A stretch of 64,000 nt of DNA. It comes from Bryum argenteum (taxonomy: Eukaryota > Streptophyta > Bryopsida > Bryales > Bryaceae). The translations under genes were made by a program, and so were the position numbers. Within the stretch, counting starts at the first letter, position 1, and each line of letters begins with the position of its first letter. Of the stretch, positions 11,915-22,682 are shown piece by piece. Under the pieces are notes generated by a model. It did no database searches and had not been told where the DNA came from. It saw only the letters and a list, made by a program, of their open reading frames with translations. The stretch lies in assembly GCA_037043015.1 (NCBI GenBank), contig CM073321.1, positions 30,668,101-30,732,100 of the forward strand. Reading direction: 5' to 3'.

Positions 11915-12702
11915 AATGGAGTCGATGCCCTCATCGACTATACTTGTAGTCGGTCACACCAACTCTTGGGTTGCCATCCCCATTGGTGCAAAGATTGTGT
12001 TTCACCAGGGCGCGACCCCACAATGCACTCTCAAACTTTGGCAAAGTCTCAAAGGTATCGTCACTAGGTGGTCCGTTTAGAACCCTGGACTTCTTCCAAG
12101 GCAACTAAACTACTCTAGACCCACCTACTTTGAGACCCTCTTGGATTGCCCTTACCTTGGCTCTCCAAGTTAGGCTCCACTAGCCTAACACTTCTTCCTT
12201 GACTACTAGGCTGGACCTCAATGCTTCCACCAAGTTGTCTTGGTTGCAAACCCAAGATGGCTTTTACACCACGACTCGATCGCACGGGGGTAATGCCAAG
12301 TTCCGCCCAACTCGGATCCCACTATCTCTTTCCAGGCATGGGTTCATGACTCCCATGCACTAGCTTGCACTAGTTTGTGGGAGTGGCGCTTTTTTATGAG
12401 CACGCGCCATTACCTTGTCCCCGCCCCTGACAAGCCCAAGGCCAAGGGACTTCATGGTTTTATCCACTCTTTCTCCTAGCCTTGGTCCCCATTACTCGGC
12501 CTTCCCAACTCGGTTTCACATCTCTATTCCCCCTCTTCCACCAACTTAGCACAAGTACAAGACTAGGACTCCATCTCATACTCTTCTCTTTGCACACACC
12601 AAAGCCAAACTTTATTGCCAAATCCAAAGAACAAGTACAAGTGTTGTGGATCTACGCCCAAGCTACAAGTCATCCTCCCCACTACGGAGATTGATGTCCT
12701 CA

Positions 12703-13266
12703 TCAATGCCTACGTTGCTTCTTGTTGGAGCTCCTATTCTTCTCAAAGTTCTCCACCACCTCCTTAGCATTCACCATGTCCTTTGCCGCCACCCACGTTG
12801 CTTCTTTCTCGTGGTATCCTCGCCACTTCACAAGGTATTCCTTGCTCTTGTTTTTGAGGTTCCTACTCTTGAGGATGGCCTCTACCTCATATTCCAAATG
12901 TTGTCCAACCAACTCTGGTGGTGGCCGAATCACTTGCTTGCGATCCGGCCACAAGGTATCCTCCTTGAATGGCTTTAACAATGAAACATGGAATGTTGGA
13001 TGCACTTTGATCTCGGGTGGTAGCTCCAACTTATACACATCTTTGAACACCCGTTCCACAATGGGAAACGGACCCGCAAACTTGGACATGAACTTTGGAG
13101 TGAGGCCTTCGGGCATGGTGAAGTTCTTCACATTCAACAACACCTTTTGTCCCACCTCATACTCCACTTCACGTCTTCCGGCATTGACTTGCTTCTCATA
13201 GCGCCTTCTTGCCTTCTCCAACAACAACTTGGTTTTTTCCAACATATGTTCCCGCTTCTTGGCCAA
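12703..13266 (-). CDS. Integrase C-terminal part with chromodomain
   Basis: The 187-residue frame holds the GPF/Y-type module (FAGPFPIVERVF, then LPPEIKVHPTFHVSLLKPF) followed by a chromodomain: VEAILKSRN, then YLVKWRGY and ATWVAAKDM. The aromatic residues expected for methyl-lysine reading are partly visible (Y, W, W). In chromoviruses this domain directs integration to heterochromatin. The block continues from the integrase core at 13,271-13,942 after a frameshift. Confidence 0.9.
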   Translation of the reverse strand: MAKKREHMLEKTKLLLEKARRRYEKQVNAGRREVEYEVGQKVLLNVKNFTMPEGLTPKFMSKFAGPFPIVERVFKDVYKLELPPEIKVHPTFHVSLLKPFKEDTLWPDRKQVIRPPPELVGQHLEYEVEAILKSRNLKNKSKEYLVKWRGYHEKEATWVAAKDMVNAKEVVENFEKNRSSNKKQRRH

Positions 13267-13270
13267 GTCT

Positions 13271-13942
13271 TCACCATCTTGGTTGAACTCGTGTTGAATG
13301 TGCCCCCTCGAGAGCTAAGTCGGCGGGTTGGAGTGGCTCCACTCCATAGGCCACTTTGAAAGGTGACTCCTTAGTCGCCGAGTGTGTGGCCGCATTGTAA
13401 TCGAACTCCGCCAACCCCACATAGTCTACCCAATCACGTTGGTCCGCACTCACAAAGTTCCTCAAGTATTGGTTCAAGACCCCATTCACCCTTTCGGTTT
13501 GCCCGTCTGTTTGGGGATGAAAGGCGTGCTAAATGTCAACTTGGTTCCCACCTTCCTAAAGAAGTGTCTCCAAAATGCACTTGTGAACTTTGGGTCTCGA
13601 TCCGACACAATCACTCTTGGCAACCCGTGATGCTTCCACCATGCATTGAGAAAGATCTTGGCGGTCTCAAGCGCGATTCTGCGGTTCCTCTAGTTGGCAC
13701 CATATGAGCCAACTTGCTAAACCGATCCACCATCACTAAGATGGCATCATACCCTTGCGACTCGGGAAGGCTTGTGATGAAGTCCATAGACACACTATGC
13801 CAAGGACCCGCGGAATTGGCAATGGTTGCAACAAGCCCGCTTGCTTTTGATATGAAGCCCGATTAAGTTGGCACTTCACACAAGTCTTCACAAAGTGGGT
13901 TATGTCATCTTTCATCCCCGGCCAATAGTACCTCCTTGACAC
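13271..13942 (-). pseudogene. Integrase core of nested chromovirus, frameshifted
   Basis: Pieces in several frames reconstruct the order. A zinc-binding C-C pair (TCVKCQLNR, 13,736-13,942) comes first, then the first catalytic Asp in SMDFITSLPES (13,611-13,793). A VSDRDPKF block is readable near 13,600, and a GQTERVNG block near 13,500 carries the catalytic Glu. Last come NQYLRNFVSADQRDWVDY (13,271-13,489). At least three frameshifts separate these blocks, so this copy cannot make an active integrase. Confidence 0.8.
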
Positions 13943-14613
13943 CGTTGCAATGGTAGCCTTTTCTCCCCTATGGCGGCTATGGGACTATCATGTTCCTCCT
14001 TCAAAACCAACAATCTAAGCTTGCCTTGAGGAACATACACCCTACTTTGCTTATACTTGAGCAATCCATTCACCAACTTGATCTCCTTGAGCTTCTTGCT
14101 CTTCCTAAGATCACCAAGCATTTGTTGTGCTTCGGGGTCCTTCATGTACCCCTCTCTTATCCGTCGTTCCCAATTGCCTTCACCCTTATACATGAGCCGC
14201 AAGACTTGGGTGGTGCTCATGGCATGAAACTCTTCCTTTCTACTTAGCGCATCCGGCACCACATTGTCACGGCTCGGTTTGTGGATCAAGTCCACATTCA
14301 TGAGCGCCAAAGTATCATGCCACCTCAATTGTTTGGCACTCATTTGTGCTTGTGTCTCAAAATACTTCAAAGACACATTATCGGTGTAGACCTTAGTCTT
14401 GTGCAACCCCAAGTAATGTTGCCATGTCTTCAAACAATGCACCACCGCAAAGAGCTCCTTCTCGTGAGTTGGCCATCTCCTTTGACACCCATCCAACTTC
14501 TTGCTCTCATAGGCAATTGGCCTACCATCTTGCATCAAGACGCCTCCAATGGCAAAGTCACTTGCATCTGTGTGGACCTCAAAGGGCTTATCAAACTCGG
14601 GGAACTTCAACAC
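13912..14613 (-). CDS. RNase H of nested chromovirus
   Basis: 233-residue frame with FEVHTDASDFAIGGVL, RRWPTHEKELFAVVHCLKTW and VYTDNVSLKYF, the usual Ty3/gypsy RNase H signature (D, E and D acidic residues visible). The linker LNVDLIHKPSRDNVVPDALSR-type block leads toward the integrase. It is in a different frame from the RT block upstream. Confidence 0.85.
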   Translation of the reverse strand: MLKFPEFDKPFEVHTDASDFAIGGVLMQDGRPIAYESKKLDGCQRRWPTHEKELFAVVHCLKTWQHYLGLHKTKVYTDNVSLKYFETQAQMSAKQLRWHDTLALMNVDLIHKPSRDNVVPDALSRKEEFHAMSTTQVLRLMYKGEGNWERRIREGYMKDPEAQQMLGDLRKSKKLKEIKLVNGLLKYKQSRVYVPQGKLRLLVLKEEHDSPIAAIGEKRLPLQRCQGGTIGRG

Positions 14614-14683
14614 TTTGGTGGAGATGACAACTTGTTCTTGAGTTCCTCAAAGGCTTGGTAGCAAAATTCATCCCATACTTGGT

Positions 14684-15685
14684 TCACCCCTTTTTCAACA
14701 AGTCGGACAAAGGCTTGGCAATCTTAGAGAAGTTGCGTATGAAGCGGCGATAGTAGTTTGCTAGGCCAAGGAATGACCTAAGTCCCTTTTGTGTAGAAGG
14801 CCGCTTCCACTCTTGAATTGCCTTCACCTTCTTCATGTCCGGCTTGATTCCATCTCCGGTAACCACATGGCCCAAGAACTCCATCTCAAGTTGTGCAAAC
14901 TCACTCTTTTCCCCATTAGCATAAAGCTTGTTGTCTCTAAGCTTCATGAGTACGCCTCAAGGTGCCTTGCATGTTCCTCGGCCGTCTTGGAAAACACCAA
15001 GATGTCATCGATGTAGACAATCACAAAGTCATCCATTTCCTCTCGAAAGATGGTGTTCATAAGGGTTGTGAATGTTGAGGGTGCATTGCACAACCCAAAG
15101 GGCATCACAAGGAACTCATAAGACCCATACCTTGTGCGGCACGCAGATCTTTTCTACATCCGCATCCGCAATGCGGATTTGGTAGTAACCCGACTTCAAG
15201 TCTATGCGACTAAAGTACTTAGCTCCCGCCAATCTATCAAAGAGATCATCAATTCGAGGCAAAGGGTAGTTGTTCTTGATGGTCACCTTATTCAAGGCCC
15301 TATAATCAATGCACATCCTAAGCTTGCCATCCTTCTTGTCCACAAAGAGGACCGGTGCACCATATGGTGACTTGCTTGGTCTCACATAACCCCTTTCCAA
15401 CAAGTCGTTTAGTTGCTTCTTTAGCTCCATCAACTCTTTTTGGTTTAACCGATAAGGTGCCTTAGAAGGTGGTTCACTCCGTGTAGCACCTCGATCTTGT
15501 GATCCACTTCTCTTCTTGGGGTAGCTCTTTGGGTAACTCATTGGTAAGCACATCCTTGTACTTGGCCAACACCTCTTGAATTTCTTTGGGAAGTGGTTGT
15601 TGCACCCCTTCCCCTCATGCCCAAGTTGCTCTTCACGAGCCATCACCACAAATTGATGTTCCAACATTTGGTCTAAAGAGACCAA
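14684..15685 (-). pseudogene. Reverse transcriptase of nested chromovirus, frameshifted
   Basis: 15,685 to 15,116 carries the N-terminal RT blocks ([19 protein letters not shown], then [16 protein letters not shown]) and then loses frame. The catalytic YIDD box is readable in another frame near 15,000-15,012. The thumb region ([14 protein letters not shown] and [13 protein letters not shown]) lies in 14,947-14,684. At least two frameshifts break the domain. Confidence 0.85.
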
Positions 15686-15687
15686 GT

Positions 15688-16167
15688 TTAATTTGCCCCC
15701 GCTATTGAAGGGCCACGAGTTAACTTCAACACTAACTCCTTGCCATCACGGCGCACCACTAACCGTCGTCTTGGCTTGCGCCTCACATCCACCGTGTGCG
15801 CCTCAAAGAAGGTATCCCCTAAGATGAGGTCTACCTCATCCATCTCACATAATGTGAAATTCTCAACAAACTCCAATGTCCCACACTTCAAGGTCACTTG
15901 CAACGCCACTTCCTCCGTCTTGTGCGGTTCGCCCTTTACAAAACGCACATTGATGGGCTTGCTTGCCTTTTGCAGTGGCAAGCCCAACTCCCTTGCTAGT
16001 TTGGGACTCATGAAGGAGTGCGTTGCCCCTGTATCAACCAAACATGAGACATCTTTGTCCTTCACTTGGGCCTCAAGAAACAAGAGGCCCGGCCTTGGCT
16101 TGAGGCTACTTGCCTTGGCCACAAAACCTCCTGAGTATGCGGTCTTCAACACAAGCAAGACTTGCAA
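15688..16167 (-). CDS. Aspartic protease of nested chromovirus
   Basis: 159-residue frame. The active site is [12 protein letters not shown], a canonical D-T-G, followed by LARELGLPL; the flap region is degenerate by eye. It follows the gag zinc knuckle and precedes RT, the normal order for gypsy pol. Confidence 0.85.
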   Translation of the reverse strand: MQVLLVLKTAYSGGFVAKASSLKPRPGLLFLEAQVKDKDVSCLVDTGATHSFMSPKLARELGLPLQKASKPINVRFVKGEPHKTEEVALQVTLKCGTLEFVENFTLCEMDEVDLILGDTFFEAHTVDVRRKPRRRLVVRRDGKELVLKLTRGPSIAGAN

Positions 16168-17342
16168 TGGTACTCACCTTCTTGTCGGGGCACTCCGCAA
16201 TGAAGTGGCCAATCTTGCCACAACCATGGCACCTCTTGGCCTTGGTGTCATCACCTTTGTCTCCCCCTTTAGATGGCTTTCCCCCTTGGTGTTCCCTTTT
16301 GTTAGAAGCTCCACCATCCACTTGTCCCTTGTGTTTGTTGCCAAAGCCAAACTTCTTGCGCTCTTTGCCTCGAGCCGCATTCCTATTTGATCCACTTTGT
16401 TGAGAGGGGCCACTTGACTTCCTCTCGGGTCCATCACCTCAATCCTTTCAACAATCTTGATGATGCCCGCCACATCCTCGGGAAGTTTTGGGAACTTGAA
16501 CAAGGCATCCACCACCCACTTTTGAAGCCCACCCAAAAAGATGCACTTCTTAGAGAACTCATCCATCTTGGGTGTGGCATTCATTTGGGCATTGAAGTCA
16601 CGCACATAGGCCTTGAGAGACCCAGTGTGCCTCATTTGCACCAAGTTCATGCCTTCCTCAACTCCCGATACTCTGGTGTGTGAAGCGTTCACTCAACAAG
16701 TCTTTGAAGCCACCCCAAGTCAAGTTTGCCACCAACTCCGGCTCTTGCTCCTTTTTGCTTGTCCACCATTGAAGAGCATGATCCTTGAGAAATGTCACCG
16801 CAATGGAAACCTTGTCCTCCTCATCCGGCTTTTGGACATCATAGTAGTTATCCATCTCAAGAAGGAATTCCTTCACCTTCCTTGCCTTACCAAGTCCCGA
16901 GAAGGTGCTTGGCATGTTTACCTTAGCCAACTTTTTTGGTGGAAGATGAAGGTCGGGACCCTTGCATCATGAGGTGTTCAATCAACCTCTCTTGGCGATC
17001 CCTTTCTTCCTTCCCACGCTTGAGAGCTCTTGATTCACAGTCCATGAACTCAAGCATTCTCATTTGGAAAGCCAATTGAGGATCTTGTTTTTCCACCCCT
17101 TGGGAAGACTCTAGGCGTCTCGACCTAGAGCGCTCCTCTTCACCCAAGGGCTCCTTTTGAAGTGACAATTCCATTTGCTCATTGCCCTCACTAGTGGCAG
17201 CTTGCTCATTGGAGTCATGAGAATGAGCCTCACTTGTAGGATCGGGGTCTTTGTTCCCCCTCGTGCGTGGCCGCTTGGAAGCTCCAGGCTCATCACCCTC
17301 AATGGTCGTCTTCTTGCCCATTGCTCCCTCACAACTTTGCAC
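16106..17342 (-). pseudogene. Gag of nested chromovirus, frameshifted
   Basis: Three overlapping frames make up one gag. 17,342-16,923 gives a charged N-terminal region, and 16,930-16,658 gives the capsid start (MPSTFSGLGKARKVKEFLLE, then ALQWWTSKK). 16,692-16,174 completes the capsid (DFNAQMNATPKMDE and IFLGGLQKWV). A CCHC zinc knuckle (CHGCGKIGHFIAEC) lies in 16,321-16,106. Several frameshifts separate the blocks. Confidence 0.82.
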
Positions 17343-17358
17343 TTGGGTACTAAAAGCC

Positions 17359-17370
17359 CGCTCGATACCA
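17359..17370 (-). other. Primer-binding site of nested chromovirus (initiator tRNA-Met-like)
   Basis: Two bases inside the 5' LTR the minus strand reads TGGTATCGAGCG. The common plant initiator tRNA-Met site is TGGTATCAGAGC; this copy agrees for seven bases and then lacks one A. I infer priming by that tRNA. Confidence 0.6.
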
Positions 17371-17372
17371 AG

Positions 17373-18664
17373 TGTCGCAACCTTGCTAGCTCACCTTAGC
17401 TTACACCAACTTTTTCCCAACTCTAGCAAGTGTCACGAGCGCTAACTCTGCACATCCCCCACATGCACAAAGTTAGCTCTCCATACCAACCACCAAGCTC
17501 ACCGCTTGGTTATCAATCCCTCCTACTCATGCAACCGGGACTCAACCCCTTCGTAGGTAGCCAATGGTTAGGTGCGGACTTCCACTTATGTCCAAGGCCC
17601 AACTTGGTGGCACTCCCATACCACGCGGCCTAACCGCACTTGGTGGTGTCTCCTCACCACCGCCCATGACCACCATGGTGACCCCAAGGCCACCAAGTAA
17701 TCACAACGCCGGCGGTGAGACACCACCCCACATCGGTAGCACTCATGGTCCTCATTTTGCCCATATGAGTCCCCGTGGTGAAGCCCCAACACTAGCTCCC
17801 CACCGGGACTCACCTTGTCCTTATGAGCCACCGTGGTGAAGCCCCAACACTAGCTCCACCCACCGTGCCTCATTTTGCACTTTGAGTCCCCATGGTGGAG
17901 CCCCAACACTAGCTCCACCCATTGGGACTCACCTTGGCTTGGGAGTCCCCATGGTGAGGCCCCAACACTAGCCACACCACTGGGACTCCCACCTTGGTCA
18001 CCACCAAGGCACCATGGGAGTGGGGAGGGAGACCAGCCCTCCCCATAGTATACTCTGTGGGATTCGGCAGCCCCTGGTCCTAGGTGAAGGGCTGGACCCT
18101 CACACCTCTAAGGTTTGGAAGACCACCCAATCTCCCAATGCCTTAGCCGCTGGAAGGCCCCGGGAGACTTCCCGAACCTTCCAGGGCTCGTATCTACCTC
18201 GTCCCGCATCCAAACGCGACGAGCGACCACTCTATCGACATCTACTCGTCAAGTAGATGCCGATAGACACCTTACTTGCCTCATTCCGACAAGTATTGAG
18301 GGAGTTATGCCCCTCTGAAGATTCGGGAGTCCCGGGCCAGCTTCCCAGTCCAGCACTGTCCCTGGACAGCACTCCCTTTAGTCCCACAATCTTCCAACTC
18401 CCATAACTTTTAGCTCACACCTCCAAATGAGGTGCTCCTTAGCATCCCGGAATCGTGGCAACATGAGCTTCCATAATCTCATGTCCATTCCGTCGTGGCT
18501 CCTAGTCTCCGTGGGTGAGAGGCGTCTCCAACGCCCGGGATCCTCTCCCACACTAGGCCCACTTAGGTTCCCTTCACCTTGGCACCCCAAGGCCCGGGCG
18601 TCACTCCGGTGTCCCCCTTGGGCCCTTGGTGTTGCGGGCACTCCTCAAGGAGAGGTGCGCGACA
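17373..18664 (-). repeat. 5' LTR of nested chromovirus
   Basis: Partner of the LTR at 10,609-11,901; the few differences are single-base changes and 1-bp indels. Confidence 0.93.
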
Positions 18665-20600
18665 ACTGTCGATGTGGACACTGGCGGGTCACTGCGGAGT
18701 TGTGTCACTAAGCGGGTGATCTTGGGGTCCTGCAATAAGGGACACAGGTGAGTGGGATGTTCAAGCGATTTGCAGAGAGCGCAGGGGTAGTGGCGCCGTG
18801 GTCGCTAATTGGTGCCTGGTGATGTTGGGGCCGGGGTGGTCGATGCGACGGTGGCGGGAGCCGCACGAGCGGCACGGCGTTTACCGTATTCACTCAAGGG
18901 ATTGAGATAACAATCCTTGTCCAGATGCCCTTGTTTTTTGCAGAGGCCACATGTGGCACGTTTGGTGTCGACCCGGGTCGATGTCGGGCTTGGGTCGGGT
19001 TCCCTGGGTAGACCGCTCTCGGCAAGTTTTGCCGAGTTTTTGGCTATAGCCAGGGTCGAGCGTGGTAGCCCGACTGTAGCGACCTGCAGATACTTCAACA
19101 AGCCAGCTCGAAAGTTGCTTAGTAAATATTCATCACTTGGCATAGTAGCAAATTGACTGGCTAATTTCATCATCCGTTCATAGTAATCGTCTACCGACTC
19201 CATGGATTCTTGTTTAAGAGATCTAAATCGAAGATACGCCTGATCATCATTGTCGATTTCCTGTAACGATGTTTGAAGGCTTCGTAGAGGGCCGGAGGGT
19301 TTGATTTGGGTAGGTGTTGCGCTGGGTTGTAAACCAATTATAGTTCTTGGCGTCTACTAACGAGTTTCCAAACAAAGCTATGGTAATAGTCGGGTCGGTT
19401 TCTCCATTTAAGGTAAGTGCGTTTGTAAATCTATGCACATGGGTCATGGCGCGGTTGCCTTCATGGTAAGTCGGCATCTTGACTGGTTTTCAGCCGTTTG
19501 GCGATGGAGGGGTCGACCGGGGTCGCGGAATGGCGGGCGCTGCCGGCCACGCCGAGACCCGGCGCATACTGACATTCGTCAATGGTGTGACGGTACGATC
19601 CGCACACGAAACACGAGCGTATACTAACAGGGAGGGATCACAGTAGAGGTAAGCCCCGAATTACTGTGGGTGCCGACGTGAATGGAAGTGAGGGGCCAGG
19701 CACGGGCGGTGTCGATCTAGATCTTGGGACACCTGTCGGGGTCGACCTTGGAGGTGTCGAGGTCAGGACTGCGCTCGGGATACTCGCCGGTCGGGGGAGC
19801 GGACGAGCACGTCCCTGGAAAGGGAGAGTTGAGAGAGTACGAGGCAGCATCAGGGGGGCACGAGAGGTAAGTGGTCCAGCTGGGGTCGGTGGGCGATTTT
19901 CGAGGTTGAGGATATCAGGCGAGTGTGTTGTGCGGCCTGATTGAGCAGGATCTCGTATCGGGTCGACTAAGCTGGGTTGAGTAGCAAGATCCCGGTCGAC
20001 AGGGATGGCCGGAAATGTTGTTTGCTGTCGGCTGCTGGTCGACTGATAAGTGTCGACCAGCGGTCAACTCAGCAAAGGTTGTTCCGCGGTCCTCGATGTG
20101 TCCGGGCGGGACATTGGGCCGCTAGCCATGAGGCGGGCTAGGCGAAAAGCTAAAAATGCCTGCTGATTTTGTAAACGCATAATTTCGGCTTGTTGGTCAT
20201 ATAATGTGTCCATCGAGGTGTCGCGAGGTGCGTACCTGGCGTGTGCGCTTGACGGGCGTGGGGGGAGAATGTGTTCCGGGGGAAATGGATCACCAGGGGA
20301 CGGTCGGCGAGACGTCGGTTCTCCGCCACGGCTGTGCGGTCTGGACGCCGATGTAGGTGACGGCGAGGAGGTCGGTCGTGGGGGGTCGACATCTGCAATA
20401 TGGGTTGAGTGTTCCATGGTGGTGTTGTGACGTCCTCCGGTTGGTGTTGGGTTGTCGGGTCGGACGATTACGACCGGCGTAGAAGTCGTTGCGGGTTGCA
20501 GATTTCGGAGTTCTCGTAAGGTCTGCGGATTACGAAGTTGGTCAGCGGTAATTTCCAGGGGATCGGGGGTGCCACTTGCTCGTGTGCGCCTACCCGACAT
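18665..20600 (-). pseudogene. Gag of outer element
   Basis: The likely start is the ATG at 20,600 (MSGRRTRASGT...). A Pro/Ser-rich N terminus is followed, after frame changes, by capsid-like sequence (MTHVHRFTNAL and FRSLKQESMESVDDYYERM). Two CCHC knuckles follow: CGLCKKQGHLDKDC, and after an in-frame TAG at 18,805-18,807, CALCKSLEHPTHLC. The frame then meets the nested insertion at 18,664 and originally continued at 10,608. The multiple frame changes mean this copy makes no complete Gag. Confidence 0.75.
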
Positions 20601-21134
20601 AGTCTGGCCACGTGTCGGTTCTCAGATCTAGATCTAGATCTGGATCTGGCGATCGGGATCTGGATCTAGCAGAGGACCGTAGATCTAGATCTGAATCGAA
20701 AATGTAATGAACGGGATGTTTCGGAACGTAAGCGGAAGGGCTGCCATAAACCGTTTCTGTGTGGGGGTTCGCTATTTGCACTTTGAGCAGGGCAAAACCT
20801 CTATCCACGGACGGTGTTTGTGTGCAGGGCTCACGTTCGCTGCGTCGACCGAGCTGGCGACAAGATGGCTGGTTAGCGTTTGAGGACTAGTGTGAGTACC
20901 CCGGCGGCGTGTAGGACACGGTGTTTGTGAACATCGACAGGCAATGACGGACGGTTAGGGCCGCGTGTGCCTAGCGTGTAGCCGTGCTACCGCCGGGAGT
21001 ATTGTAGACAGACCGTCCGCGTGCAAGACTGTCGTACGATTTAGCTTGAGCAAGCACCACGGAGTTAGGTGCACGATACCAAGGTAGATCGATCGACACG
21101 GAAACTGAAGTAGGACTTAAGCATGGTCGCCAAA
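20601..21134 (-). other. 5' leader of outer element with (AGATCT)-type repeat
   Basis: No gene seen. 20,623-20,695 holds a run of AGATCT/GGATCT units. The rest is the untranslated leader between the primer-binding site and gag. Confidence 0.6.
21121..21132 (-). other. Primer-binding site of outer element
   Basis: On the minus strand TGGCGACCATGC begins two bases inside the 5' LTR. The same 12 bases occur at the same place in the second gypsy element (40,246-40,257), which supports a real primer site. I do not assign the tRNA. Confidence 0.65.
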
Positions 21135-21735
21135 TGTTAAGGACTGTTTCTAAGGACAGAACCTAACCATTTTCACTTAGAACTTGGTTCGACAGGAAGC
21201 ACTCCAGGAGGTCGACAGTAGGTTGACCGGATTACTCCCTGGATTGGAACATCGTAACACCTCAAAAGTACAAGAGAAGCAAAAAAGATCAACAAGGAGT
21301 CACTAGATCGACTCTACTCTGATATGCTTGCACTACTCTCCTAACCTCAGATCACAACAATAATCAACCAGACCAGACGGTGTAGACAGGTCGAGTTAGT
21401 TCACAAAGATAACACAAAGAAAGATTAGAGGCGGATACTTGGGAGAGAACCATAAGGTATATGTTATAATCCAAAAAGCAATCCTCTTCCCCTCGGGGAA
21501 GGAGTATATATAGCCCTAGATCTGACATAGTTGTCAGACCTGATCAACCCGATCCAGTCGGGTCGACCCTGTCAGTCGACCTGCAGTGTCGGCTGACTGG
21601 TCGGCTGCCTAGGCCGGGTATCCACTGTAAGTATGGCTGATTCTATCCCGGATACTAGCCTAGTATCAACTATCGTCCGGGTATCGACCTAGCCAAAGTT
21701 AACCAAGGGAATATTCGGAGAATATTTGGTTAACA
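21135..21735 (-). repeat. 5' LTR of outer element
   Basis: Partner of 2,101-2,689. It carries an extra 12-bp tandem copy near 21,594 and is otherwise almost identical. Confidence 0.93.
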
Positions 21736-22488
21736 GGCACCCCGAAGGGAAGTCTAGGTGGGCAGGGAGCGAAGCGGGCAAACCCGATCTCATCGAGTTT
21801 TGGCTCCAAAAGGAGCAAATCTTCCGGCAGCGCACTTACGTTCATGAACCCCACAATCAACGTGGTTGTCTCGGAGAAGGAGATCAAGTATGAGGAAGCG
21901 ACGAAGGCTCTCAAGGACTATTGGAGCAACAGTGCAGATTGTTATGTCTTCGGTCGCGACAATCCGCTTGACGTGTCGATCGACCTGCTCAACTTTGCAG
22001 AACCAAGATTCATCGTGAGTTCTTTGGAACCGACCGGAATCGCCCATTACAAGAACATCTTGATGAAATCCCTCGATGTTAGTTTTAGACAAACGATCAT
22101 CATTATGCCAAAGAGTATAGATGAGCCTGAGATTTGGGATTGGGAATCGTTAGTCAAAACCTCTCGGTTTCGGATTATCGATGGGCAGCACCACGTTGAG
22201 GCTGCGAGACAGTTGATACGTGACAAGAAGTTTGACAATGCGAAGATCCTTGCCCTGCAGACATGGAAAGCCCATGTTGTGTGGCATTTAAACATAGGCA
22301 AGATTCTGGACATGTCGGCCATGGCGAACAAGACGAACAATGATGGCACCTTCATTCCTTCCTGGGCAATGAACATCAAGGGCGCAAGAAAGGTTTGGGA
22401 AGATTACTGCCGCCCGATGAAGGTGAAGAAGCCGCATCGACGAGAAACAACGGTTGAAGTGGATAACCGTAAAAGATATGAGGTATGA
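21736..22488 (+). pseudogene. 3' half of split gene, DGQH-motif domain
   Basis: Removing the retrotransposon and one copy of GGCAC joins this frame to the 5' half without a frame change: codon 2,099-2,100 plus 21,741, then open through to TGA at 22,486-22,488, 481 codons in all including the three earlier nonsense codons. After a basic Ser/Gly linker comes a folded domain with INVVVSEKE, YVFGRDNPLDVSID and, at 22,180-22,194, IIDGQHHVEAAR. A W-A-N/M-N-I-K-G-A-R-K-V-W block follows. The DG-x-H element after a hydrophobic strand recalls the DGQHR/ParB-like fold; this is an inference from the motif alone. The last codons, GAG|GTATGA, could be a splice donor, so more exons are possible. The same order of blocks occurs in the paralogues at 22,683-24,193 and 61,092-62,254. 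Confidence 0.7.
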
Positions 22489-22682
22489 GACGACTTGTTT
22501 TTTATGTGCAAAACAGATTTCAGTTTGGCTTATTTCGCATTGTTTGTAGATGTTTTTTGGGGACGTTGTTTTAGCTCTATCAGCCGAGTACGATATTGAG
22601 TTAGAAATTTAACTCGAGTTGAATTGAAATGGGTTATAGCTGGAACAGAATCGAAATAGTTCATCGTTAGTATTGTAGGACA
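22489..22682. other. Intergenic gap between the two paralogues, with palindrome copies
   Basis: The two genes are tail to tail. The gap holds a palindrome TTTAACTCGAGTTGAA (22,608-22,623). A degenerate copy at 22,685-22,707 (TTCAACTGGAATGGAGTTGAA type) overlaps the last codons of the minus-strand gene. No other feature seen. Confidence 0.6.

Larger units (their letters stand above)
10609..18664 (-). mobile_element. Nested Ty3/gypsy chromovirus
   Basis: LTRs of 1,293 and 1,292 bp begin TGTCGC and end GCGACA, a perfect 6-bp terminal inversion. The target duplication ACTGT is present at 10,604-10,608 and 18,665-18,669. Gag, protease, RT, RNase H, integrase and a C-terminal chromodomain all lie on the minus strand. 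The element sits in the outer element's gag-protease region, so it arrived later. Its LTR pair is almost identical, yet its coding region carries many frameshifts. It may therefore have been copied as a defective, trans-mobilised element, or sequencing errors may add to the damage. 11,915-12,702 lies between the coding region and the 3' LTR and shows no gene. Confidence 0.94.
2101..21735 (-). mobile_element. Outer Ty3/gypsy LTR retrotransposon, nested host element
   Basis: Two nearly identical LTRs (589 and 601 bp), each starting TGTTA and ending TAACA, bound the element. It is flanked by the 5-bp direct repeat GGCAC (2,096-2,100 and 21,736-21,740), as expected for integrase-made target duplication. 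Coding runs on the minus strand: gag (20,600 to 18,665), then protease/RT/RNase H (10,605 to 8,038), integrase, and a long additional 3' frame (5,993 to 2,961). A second element, 10,609-18,664, is inserted between gag and protease. Without it the element is about 11.6 kb. It has no chromodomain, and the extra 3' frame resembles the arrangement of plant Tat/Athila-type elements. The insertion splits a DGQH-motif gene. Confidence 0.93.
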
